From Dryocosmus kuriphilus (Eukaryota > Arthropoda > Insecta > Hymenoptera > Cynipidae), in contig CM076189.1 of NCBI GenBank assembly GCA_038277395.1, positions 110,095,267 to 110,159,266 on the forward strand: 64,000 nt of DNA, read 5' to 3'. Within the stretch, counting starts at the first letter, position 1, and every line of letters begins with the position of its first letter. A program made the position numbers and the translations under genes. Below are positions 55,675 to 64,000 of this stretch, in pieces. The notes below the pieces were generated by a model that was not told where the DNA came from, did no database searches, and was given only the letters and a program-made list of their open reading frames with translations.

Positions 55675-57540
55675 TCAAATTTCATTCTGTAAATTAATTG
55701 AATCTCTATGAAATTTATTAATAAAAATAGATTCGATAATTTTTCTTTGATAAGTATTTTTCTCTTTAGCCAAAATTTTAATATTATTCAAATCAAAATC
55801 AAAATAATGATTATACTGCCAAGAATGTCGTGACAACCCCGTGTTTTGATTTCCAATTGAACAATCCATTCTATGCTCCGATATCCTAGTTTTCAACCTT
55901 CTACCGGTTACACCCATATAGACTTCTTCGCAACCTTTACATTTTGTCAAATATACAACGCCAGACAAATTTTCAATGCTATCTACATCCTTCTTTTTTG
56001 GTAAATATTTATCAAGTGTGCTACAATTTTTGAAATAAACATTTATATTGAATTGCTTTAATGAACATCTTAAACGTTCAGAGAGACCTTGAATATACGG
56101 TAAAGTAACTTCTAAATCAAAAGCATTATAATTATCAACCCATTTTTATTTTTCTTGCTAGAAGCATTATCAATTTCAGGAATTCGTTCCTTAATAACAG
56201 CATTTATTAAGGAAATCGGATAGTTATTGTTTAACAAAGTAATTTTTAATTGACTCAAATTTTCTTCCCTGAATTTTATATCGCTTAATTTAACACACCT
56301 ATCGATTAAGCCTTTCATCAGGCTTACTTTATTACAAAAAAAGTGATGCGAATTGTAATTTAAATACCTCCCTGACCATGAAGGTTTTTTAAGCCAATTT
56401 GTTATTAAATCACCATCAGAAGCTTTTATAATTTTTAAGTCCAGATAATTAATCGAGTTGTCTTGTTCAATCTCATATGTAAAACTTATAGAATCCTCTA
56501 TATCGTTGAAGACATTCACAAAAATGTTAATTTTATCCGTAGGAATAATCGCTAAGATATCATCCACATAGCGTTTATACAAAATTGGTATGAAATCCAA
56601 CTTTTCAAAAGCTCTTTTTTCCATACCTTCTAAAAGCAAGTTTGAAACAACTGAAGATACTGGTGAACCCATTGGGCAACCTGCTAACTGCTTATAATAT
56701 TTATTATTAAAAGAAAAAACAATATTATTGAAAATTGTTCTAGTAGCTATTAAAAATTCATTTTTAGTTATTTTTGTTAAATTGTGATTTAAATTTAGTT
56801 CTTCCTCCATACAGTCTAAAGCCGGATCTAAAGGTAAGCTATCAAACATAGAAACGACATCTAATGAAACTAAAGAATGTGATGTTGGTACTTTAATTTT
56901 ATTTAATAACTCCTTTAGATCCCAACTATTTTTAACAAATTCTCCAGTATTACCTGAAACAGGTTTCAAAACATCTGAGATATATCTAGACAAATTATAA
57001 GTGAGAGATCCAACAGTAGAAACTATTAACCTCCATTTCAAACTAGGTTTGAGTACTTTAGGAAGATCATAAGCTTTTGAAACAACACTGTTATGAGATT
57101 TTAAACTGTAAGAAGGCTGTTTGTTTACTAATCTTTTATTTCCCATCTAGTAGCAATATCATTTATTTTTCTTTCAACTGTTGGAACAAGACTCGTTTTT
57201 ATGCTTTTATATAGTAAGTCATTATTGAGAATATTATCAATAGTTTTGTTATAATCCTCTCTATTTGCTGCAACTGTTATATTACCTTTATCAGCCTTTA
57301 GAGCAATAACATCTTTGTGTTCCTTTTGAAATTTCTCAACGAGAGAAAATGATTTATCTAAATTCTTAAAATTATTGATTTTAGAGTGATTTGAAATTAA
57401 ATTGGTGACAGTTTTTCTAATAGAAAGTTTTTTATCTTCTGACTCAACATTTTTAATGTAATTTTCTATGCTAGCAATCATATTCTTGACAGGAATTTTA
57501 TTAACATTAAACGGAACACCGAACTTGCTACCCAAAGCTC
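55675..57540 (-). pseudogene. Penelope-like element 3: RT plus GIY-YIG polyprotein, lightly broken
   Basis: This would be the PLE replication enzyme. The minus strand encodes, in order: an N-terminal region (57535-57128; GNITVAANREDYNKTI); the RT with LVSLDVVSMFDSLPLD (about 56880), GCPMGSPVSSVVSN (about 56680) and an intact catalytic YVDDILAIIP (about 56570); a thumb; and a GIY-YIG endonuclease (GVVYLTKCKGC, VYMGVTGRRLKTRISEH, and a likely catalytic Glu in KIIESIF) ending at 55675. Only two lesions are evident: a one-base loss in an A-run near 57137 and a two-base gain near 56150. Compared with PLE 4 it lacks the first ~170 residues (5' truncation at about 57540). Confidence 0.85.
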
Positions 57541-57588
57541 CTCATTTGTGGTTCTTCGTTACTAGCCCTAATGCTGTAGATCATTGTG
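57541..57588. repeat. Short inverted copy of 55543-55590 at the 5' end of PLE 3
   Basis: The truncated 5' end of PLE 3 is joined to sequence (GTTACTAGCCCTAATGCTG) that is the reverse complement of 55560-55580. The last 8 bases, TCATTGTG (57581-57588), are the left Merlin target duplication. Confidence 0.6.
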
Positions 57589-57879
57589 GGATAAAGTTCC
57601 GAATAGCGGATACCTCCGATTTATTTGAAACTATATAAGCTTATGTATTTTGACTCGCTGATTACGAAAATCATAGTGAAAATTGGCGACTAGGCCATTT
57701 TCATGGTGAAAACCGTAAAAAACACCATAAAACCATGTTTTTTTTTTGCGTTTATCTCAGTAAATATACAAAATATAAAAAAATCTTTCAAACAAAAGTT
57801 GTAGCCAGCATAAAAATACATCTTTTATGTTCTATATGCTTTTTATCTGAAACCATTATTGTTCAAGATAATGAGGATT

Positions 57880-58110
57880 GCGCTTCCGTAACCAGTCAGT
57901 GCATGTGTAGCCCCACCATCTCAACCTTGGAAAAGGGATCGAGCGTGACCGAACACATTTTCGTAACCAGTCAGTGCATACGTAGCCCCCCCCCCCCCCC
58001 CCTTGAAAAGTGGTCGAGCGTTACTGAACGCATTTCCGTAACCAGTCAGTGCATTTGTTGCCCCCCCCCCCCCCCCCCCCCTTCTCTGGAAAGGAGGCTG
58101 AGGGTGGCTG
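57880..58110. repeat. Three ~75-bp repeats with poly-C runs inside Merlin
   Basis: Three units start with CGTAACCAGTCAGTGCAT (57889, 57963, 58037). The second and third carry runs of 17 C (57986-58002) and 21 C (58061-58081). They appear to be a diverged branch of the minisatellite that follows. Confidence 0.7.
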
Positions 58111-58169
58111 AATGCATAGGAAAAATCACAAAAATACTGCAAAATGTTTAGCGGTACGACTTAAATTGT

Positions 58170-58660
58170 ATGAAAGGTTGTGTAGGACCTTAGTTATTTT
58201 TTGTGCCCTATCACAGGGGTGCCTTCCCGCCCCCACAACACCTGGGAAAGGGGGTCGTGTGTGACCTAAGTCATTTATGTGACCTGTTGCAGGGGTGCCT
58301 TCCCGCCCCCACAACACCTGGGAAAGGGGGTTGTGTGAAACCTTAGTTATTTTTTGTGCCCTATCACAGGGATGCCTTCCCGCCCCCACAACACCTGGGA
58401 AAGGGGGTCGTGTGTGACCTAAGTTATTTATGTGACCTGTTGCAGGGGTGCCTTCCCGCCCCCACAACACCTGGGAAAGGGGGTTGTGTGAAACCTTAGT
58501 TATTGTTTGTGCCCTATCACGGGGGTGCCTTCCCGCCCCCACCACACCTAGGAAAGGGGGTCGTGTGTGACCTAAGTTATTTATGTGACCTTTTGCTGGG
58601 GTGCCTTCACGCCCCCACAACACCTGGGAAAGGAGGTTGTGTGAGACCTGAGTTATTTTT
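58170..58660. repeat. Minisatellite of alternating 76/77-bp units inside Merlin
   Basis: GCCTTCCCGCCCCCACAACA recurs at about 58221, 58297, 58374, 58450, 58527 and 58602. Odd and even units differ consistently (TGTGCCCTATCACAG against TGTGACCTGTTGCAG), giving a 153-bp two-unit period. The long minus-strand frame across it is a product of 153 being divisible by three. Confidence 0.85.
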
Positions 58661-58910
58661 TGTTCGAGCAACATTATTTATTACACTTTCTACCGTTTTT
58701 CATCTCACATCTGGGCGTGGATTAGCTCCCTACTCTTTATTTTCCCCCTCTATCTCTCGCACGCTCGATTGTTTTCATCATACACGTCGGTGCTGGAATA
58801 ATCGAGTCTGAACGTGCCACGGAGCAAGTCCCGCGTGAGTCGATCTGTCTCTCTCTTAACTCTTGCTATTTAAATTAAGCTTTTTCGCTGTTATTGGTAA
58901 GTTGTTAAAA

Positions 58911-59846
58911 ATGAATCAGATTCATAACATCTTCACCTTGAGCTCTATTTTCCAAGATCGCGAAAGAACCCTTCAGTGGTTACGCGATATCGAACTCATT
59001 CCAAGCACAAGATATTGCATTAAACATAAAAAGAACATGACCCTACACGATTCAGTGTTTACCTGTTGTCAATTTAAATGCCAAAAAAAGGGCAAATACT
59101 CTCATAATGCTACTGTAGCGGAAAATACGTGGTTTGAGCAATCTCACTTTTCAGCAGCAGCCTGCATGTTAATTACATACAGCTTTGCTGTTAATTTAAC
59201 CTTTGAACAAACCATTCACGAAAGCAGTATAATTAAAGGTCAGCAGGTGTCCAGGGAAAGTGTTGCCGATCGCTTTTCCTTTTGTCGAGAAGTTTGTATG
59301 GTTGCTCTCGACCAACAGTTTGAAAATGAAGGTAAAATAGGAGGCGTGGGGGAAATTGTAGAAATCGATGAGTGTAAAATAGGACGTCGAAAGTACGAAA
59401 GAGGACGTGTGGTGGAAGGCTCTTGGATCTTGGGAATGATTCACAGGGGGCATCCTGAGAATTATCGATCGGAAATTTGCCCTGATAACAAAAGAGATGA
59501 AACAACCTTACTCTCTTTGATCCAGAAGCATATAGAAATTGGCACAGAAATCCAAACAGACTACTGAAAAGGCTACTTAAGTCTGAAAGCTCATGGTTAT
59601 GTCCACAAAACTGTGAATCATTCTCAAGAGTTTGTGAATCAGGAAACTGGAGCGCACACACAAAGTATAGAATCGTCCTGGCGTTGGATGCGACGCTCCC
59701 TATCACGGGGTGGAGTTCACAAAAACAACTTAGCAGACCATCTTTGCGAATTTTTGTGGCGGCGGCTGGTAAGAAAACTAAACGCAGATCCCTTTTCTCA
59801 GTTGATCACTGACATAAAAATTTGCTCTCCTGGCAAAGGAAACTAA
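58911..59846 (+). pseudogene. Merlin transposase (IS1595/ISXO2-like), one nonsense change
   Basis: The DDE transposase cuts and joins the element's ends. I chose the start MNQIHNIF at 58911; an upstream frame from 58863 is possible. An N-terminal Cys cluster (C-x2-H, then CCQFKC) suggests the zinc ribbon of this family. Catalytic residues are Asp in VEIDECKIGRRKYERGR (about 59350-59405), Asp in TEIQTDY (59545-59564) and Glu in AHTQSIESSWRWMR (about 59652-59693). The only defect is TGA at 59565-59567 where the family has Trp (DYWKGY). The frame runs on without further breaks to 59846, about 312 codons in all. It is very young or barely dead. Confidence 0.85.
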
Positions 59847-59849
59847 TTT

Positions 59850-60120
59850 TTTACGTTTTTTTTTTCGTTAAACATTACTTTTTCTTACTTCTTCTTTCTT
59901 TTACTTAAGCGATACTTTTCAAAAAATTAAATTTTGAAAAATGCAAAAAATAAACTAAAATACAAAAAGCAAAAAAAAAAACATGCACTTTAAAGACCAA
60001 GCTCCAACCTTCCCGTGGTAAAGTGCGTAAGTAGGCAATGCCGAAACTAATGGAGTCTTGTCAAAATGTACTTGTTGGAACATTATCCCATTTTTCTCGG
60101 AAAATAATGGTTTAAGAGAA
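59850..60120. other. Merlin 3' non-coding region
   Basis: T- and A-rich sequence between the transposase stop and the right inverted repeat, with AAATAAAC near 59948. No other signal is seen. Confidence 0.5.
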
Positions 60121-60371
60121 AAAGTATATAAATAATAAAAGATGTATTTTTATGCTGGCTACAACCTTTGTTTAAACGGTTTTTATATATTTTGTATATT
60201 TACTGAGATAAACATAAAAAACCATCAATTTTATGGGGTTCTTATGGTTCTCACCATGAAAATAGCCTAGTCGCCAATTTTCACTATGATTTTCGTAAAC
60301 AGCGCGTCAAAATACGTAAGTATACGTAGTTTCAAATGAATCGGAGGTATCCGCTATTTGGAACTGCACCC

Positions 60372-60960
60372 TCATTGTGTATTCACTTTACAAAATGACC
60401 GTCATTGTTTGTTGTCCCTTGTCATAGCCGTTATCAAACAAAATTTTTCTAAAAATGTAGTCATCATGGTGAAGTCCCTTCAATTTTTTTGAGGCTTCTA
60501 AACTCGTTTTTACTTCACATTCTTGTTGACTGACTTGATGTTTTAAAAATTATTGACTTACAAGAAGGATTTAACTTATGAATTGCGGACATGTATTGCT
60601 CCGAAATATTTTTCTTACAACGATATCATATAATTTTTTGAAGGTATGTAATCTTTTACTGAATTGTAAAATTGTATTCAGTGATATTATTTTACTACTT
60701 AATTTGTATACTTTTTTAGGTGCTCGAAAATGATAAACAACCAGTGTCGAAATGTCGCATAATAAATTACGAATATATTTTTTAAAATTCGTTTTAATAA
60801 TTTTTTAATCTGACCGTAAGACATAAAGAAACATTTACAATTGATTCTACATAATATTATGTTAATTATAATATATATATATATATAATATAATAATTAT
60901 ATTAATAGATTTGTACACAAATATTTATATATCTACAAGGTCAAAAACGTTCTGGAAAGC
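60372..60960 (+). repeat. PLE-associated terminal sequence before PLE 4
   Basis: Inverted counterpart of 55060-55590. It begins with the right Merlin target duplication. A TA run (60877-60893) sits near its end. It fits a PLE pseudo-LTR. Confidence 0.6.
60719..60762 (+). ncRNA. Hammerhead-ribozyme-like remnant before PLE 4
   Basis: Counterpart of 55155-55200. It has CTCGAAAATGATA, then AACCAGTGTCGAAATGTCGCA. The stem II pairing is weaker than in the other copy, and GAAAC has become GAAAT. It is a more decayed version of the same motif. Confidence 0.35.
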
Positions 60961-63400
60961 CATGGGTTATTTGTCTTACATCAAAGAGAGTATGGAGTCG
61001 TTACGAGAAAACTTGTTGGAGACTGGATAAACGCCAATAGAAGACTTATTATTCTCAAGGAACAACGTACTTTTAGTATTAGATGTAGAAATAACTTACT
61101 AATTCCAGTACACATACAAAATTGAATGAACAAATTTGCTTTGATAAATTTAAATCATAAATTGTTGCCTAAATTTCAAAAAACAAAAATTAATTTTCAG
61201 GTCAAATGTTTAAAATTAGAAATCGAGAATTCAGTTAAACGTATTCAACAAATCGGTCATTTTTCTAATTATTTGAAGTACCGTCTAAAACGTGTTATAA
61301 AGGATGGGACGCTAAATACGTTTTTTTCAGTCTCAAAATCAAAGTTTAAATAAATTAAAGTATTTAAAAAGACGAGATTTTTTTAACAAGTTTGAATTAC
61401 TAAAAAACCGGAATTTAGTTTTACAACGAAAAATTAGAGATTTCAGGTTAAAAAGCTGTTTTAATAATTTATCAAATGTCGGAATTCCAGATGAGATAGC
61501 TGAAACCTTAGCTTTGCGTAGCAAGTTCGGTGTTCCGTTTAATGTTGATAAAACTCCTGTCAAGAATATGATTGCTAGCCTAGAAAATTGCATCAAAAAT
61601 GTTGAGTCAGAAGATAAAAAACTTTCTATTAGAAAAACTGTCACCAATTTAATTTCAAATCACTCTAAAATCAATAATTTTAAGAATTTAGATAAATCAG
61701 TTTCTCTCGTTGAGAAATTTCAAAAGGAACACAAAGATGTTATTGTTCTAAAGGCTGATAAGGGTAACATAACAGTTGCAGCAAATAGAGAGGATTATAA
61801 CAAAACTATTGATAATATTCTCAATAATGACTTACTATAGAAAAGCATAAAAACGAGTCTTGTTCCAACAATTTAAAGAAAAATAAATGATACTGCTACT
61901 AGATGGGAAAATAAAAGATTAATAAACAAACAGACTTCTTACAGTTTAAAATCTCATAACAGTGTTGTTGCAAAAGCTTATGCTCTTCCCAAAGTACACA
62001 AACCTAGTTTGAAATGGAGGTTAATAGTTTCTACTGTTGGATCTCCCACTTATAATTTGTCTAGATATATCTCAGATGTTGTGAAACCTGTTTCAGGTAA
62101 TACTGGAACATTTGTTAAAAATGGTTGGGATCTAAAGGAGTTATTAAATAAAATTAAAGTACCAACATCACATTCTTTAGTTTCATTAGATGTCGTTTCT
62201 ATGTTTGATAGCATACCTTTAGATTCGGCTTTAGATTGTATGGAGGAAGAATTAAATTTAAATCACAATTTAACAAAAATAACTAAAAATGAATTTTTAA
62301 TAGCTACTAGAACAATTTTCAATAATATTGTTTTTTTTTTTTTAATAATAAATATTATAAGCAGTTAGCAGGTTCCCCAATGGGTTCACCAGTATCTCCA
62401 GTTGTTTCAAACTTGCTTTTAGAAGATATGGAAAAAAGAGCTTTTGAAAAGTTGGATTTCATACCAATTTTGTATAAACGCTATGTTGATGATATCTTAG
62501 CGATCATTCCTACCGACAAAATTAACATTTTTGGGAATGTCTTCAACGATATAGAGGATTATATAAGTTTTACATATGAGATTGAAAAAAACAACTCGAT
62601 TAATTATCTGGACTTAAAAATTATAAAAACTTCTGATGGTGATTTAGTAACAAATTGGTTTAAAAACCCTTCATGGTCAGGGAGGTATTTAAATTACAAT
62701 TCGCATCATTCTTTTTGTAATAAAGTAAGCCTAATTAAAGGCTTAATCGATAGGTGTGTTAAATTAAGCGATATAAAATTCAGGGAAGAAAATTTGAGTC
62801 AATTAAAAATTACTTTGCTAAACAATAACTATCCGATTTCCTTAATAAATGCTGTTACTAAGGAACGAATTCATGAAATTTATAATGCTTCTAGCAAGAA
62901 AAATAAATGGGTTGATAATTATAATGTTTTTGATTTAAAAGTTACTTTGCCGTATATTCAAGGTCTCTCTGAACGTTTAAGACGTTGATTAAAGCAATTT
63001 AGTATAAATTTTTATTTCAAAAATTGTAGCACACTTGATAAATATTTACTAAAAAAGAAGGATGTAGATAGCATTGTAAATTTGTCTGGCGTTGTATATT
63101 TGACAAAATGTAAAGGTTGCGAAAGGTCTATATCGATGAAACCGGTAGAAGGTTGAAAACTAGGATATCGGAGCACAGAAGGGATTGCTTAATTGGAAAT
63201 CAAAACACGGGGTTGTCACAACATTCTTGGCAGTATAATCATTATTTTGATTTTGATTTGAATAATTTTAAAATTTTGGCTAAAGAGAAAATACTTATCA
63301 AAGAAAAATTATCGAATCTATTTTTATTAATACATTTCATAGAGATTCAATTAATTTACAGAATGAAGTTTTAAATATCAACAAAATTTATCAGAGTATT
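60960..63400 (+). pseudogene. Penelope-like element 4: near full-length RT plus GIY-YIG, broken
   Basis: Same lineage as PLE 3 (about 90% identical in protein by eye) but with a longer N-terminal part: LGYLSYIKESMES (about 60965) and a Lys-rich region at 61126-61470. The RT follows with VSLDVVSMFDSIPLD (about 62178-62222), GSPMGSPVSPVVSNLLLE (62371-62424) and an intact YVDDILAIIP. The GIY-YIG part has VYIDETGRRLKTRISEH (about 63126-63176). Lesions: stops at about 61838 and 61875, a T-run expansion at about 62330-62342 that shifts frame, a one-base loss near 63122, and another in an A-run near 63290. It is inactive. Confidence 0.85.
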
Positions 63401-63432
63401 CTGCAATGTTTATCTCTCTATATTATAAGAAG

Positions 63433-63478
63433 ATCTCGCCGCCGCCGCCGCCGTCGCCGTCGTCGCCGTCGCCGCTGT
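63433..63478. repeat. CGC/CGT trinucleotide repeat
   Basis: About 15 units of CGC with CGT interruptions, just after the 3' end of PLE 4 and a sharp break from the AT-rich context. Confidence 0.85.
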
Positions 63479-63479
63479 G

Positions 63480-63648
63480 TCAGGCATCCAGCTCCCTTCC
63501 CCTCACCCCTTCTCCCTTCCCCTATCGCCTAATCCCGTCCCCTCACCCCCTTCCCCTCTCGCCCTTCTGTCTCCCCCTCGCCCCTGCCCCTTCCCCTCTC
63601 GCCCTTCTCTCTTCCCCTCAACCCCTTCTACCTTATTATCCCCTTTGA
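63480..63648. repeat. Pyrimidine-rich CCCCTTCTCCC tract
   Basis: About 165 bp of C/T-rich sequence with a loose ~28-bp period (CTTCCCCTCTCGCCCTTCTC). The minus strand has many G3-5 runs and could form quadruplex or triplex DNA. Open frames here are Pro/Ser strings only. Confidence 0.75.
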
Positions 63649-63649
63649 C

Positions 63650-64000
63650 CTGTGACCATTGACTTTGGACCTATTTGACCCGCATGGGCACATGACCCCG
63701 TGAAAAAAAACACCCTCACCACTATGTGTGTGACAAAAGTTGATCTACCTTGACTATATTTAACGTGATCTATCTATTATCCTTAAATTGATTTGGTTTT
63801 TGGTTTTTAGCCAATTTCAATGAAATTAGATCGTGAATTTAATAAATGACGTAATTTCAATGAAATTGTTTCCGAGATGCACTACGTGGAAGTAACCAAT
63901 ATTGCATTTCAAACTGTAAACAAATTGTATTAATTGGTTTACATGTACCTAAAAATTACGGTATTATTATTATTATATATATATATTATATATAAAATTA
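63650..64000. other. Window end: GACC-rich then AT-rich sequence, no gene
   Basis: 63645-63705 has several TTGACC/TGACC words. The rest is AT-rich with two AATTTCAATGAAATT palindromes (63813-63827 and 63851-63866) and ends in a TA/TATT microsatellite (63962-63995). Confidence 0.5.

Larger units (their letters stand above)
57589..60371 (+). mobile_element. Merlin DNA transposon (2.8 kb)
   Basis: Flanked by an exact 8-bp duplication TCATTGTG (57581-57588 and 60372-60379). The ends start GG and share GTTCC-AATAGCGGATACCTCCGATT over a long inverted repeat (about 57589-57830 against 60120-60371). The interior has two minisatellites and one transposase gene. The pre-insertion sequence survives at about 55535-55575. 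The 8-bp duplication, GG tips and IS1595/ISXO2-type transposase together identify the Merlin superfamily. Confidence 0.85.

Noticed and set aside
58126..58674. 182-residue protein with 51-residue repeats (minus strand)
   Set aside because: Shadow of a 153-bp minisatellite inside Merlin, antisense to nothing coding and unlike any family.
58863..59846. Bacterial contamination, because the transposase resembles IS1595/ISXO2
   Set aside because: The gene sits in a TA-rich eukaryotic context with an 8-bp duplication inside a PLE and fits the eukaryotic Merlin superfamily.

Overview
The window looks like heterochromatin-like, transposon-dense DNA from an animal nuclear genome, most likely an arthropod. 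It is very AT-rich, and I found no intact host gene. Every coding trace I recognise belongs to a selfish element: Penelope-like elements (PLEs), CR1/Jockey-type LINEs, Merlin, hAT-like and Tc1/mariner transposons, and a KRBA2/Ginger-like integrase fragment. Several of these variants are common in insect, especially hymenopteran, genomes. That lineage guess is recall, not something the sequence proves.

Layout, left half. 1-1140 is the end of a long LTR. 1150-11470 is AT-rich element A, with inverted ends, a decayed cargo gene and a nested 4.7 kb LINE. 11570-15735 is a second AT-rich repeat, C. 15818-17742 is a complete solo LTR. 19600-26110 is a large inverted repeat whose centre holds four copies of an odd non-coding family, called H here. 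H combines GC-rich mini-hairpins, ~155-bp internal repeats, a conserved block and GACAAC hexamer arrays. 27825-33413 is element B, the better-preserved sister of A, followed by two more H copies (33414-35668).

Layout, right half. 36406-40132 is a hAT-like transposon with 8-bp target duplication. 40133-44145 is element D, the sister of C. 44150-44723 is a Tc1/mariner transposase remnant, followed by a 42-bp minisatellite with a nine-unit higher-order period. 45838-46260 is a MITE and 46846-49025 a 2.2 kb inverted-repeat element holding a gene fragment. From 49 kb to 63.4 kb there are two head-to-head pairs of PLEs. The first pair is split by a LINE ORF1 segment, itself split by a cassette of four tRNA-like genes. 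The second pair is split by a Merlin transposon. The window closes with CGC and pyrimidine-rich simple sequence.

The genes do not form a pathway. What can be read is the order of insertions. A+C and B+D are two copies of one older block. The LINE entered A, MITEs entered the LINE and C, and H and hAT entered the B/D copy. Merlin, and separately the LINE piece and tRNA cassette, entered the PLE pairs. Several events are supported by target duplications and by an unoccupied sister copy inside the window. All boundaries were read by eye and are approximate unless a target duplication is quoted.
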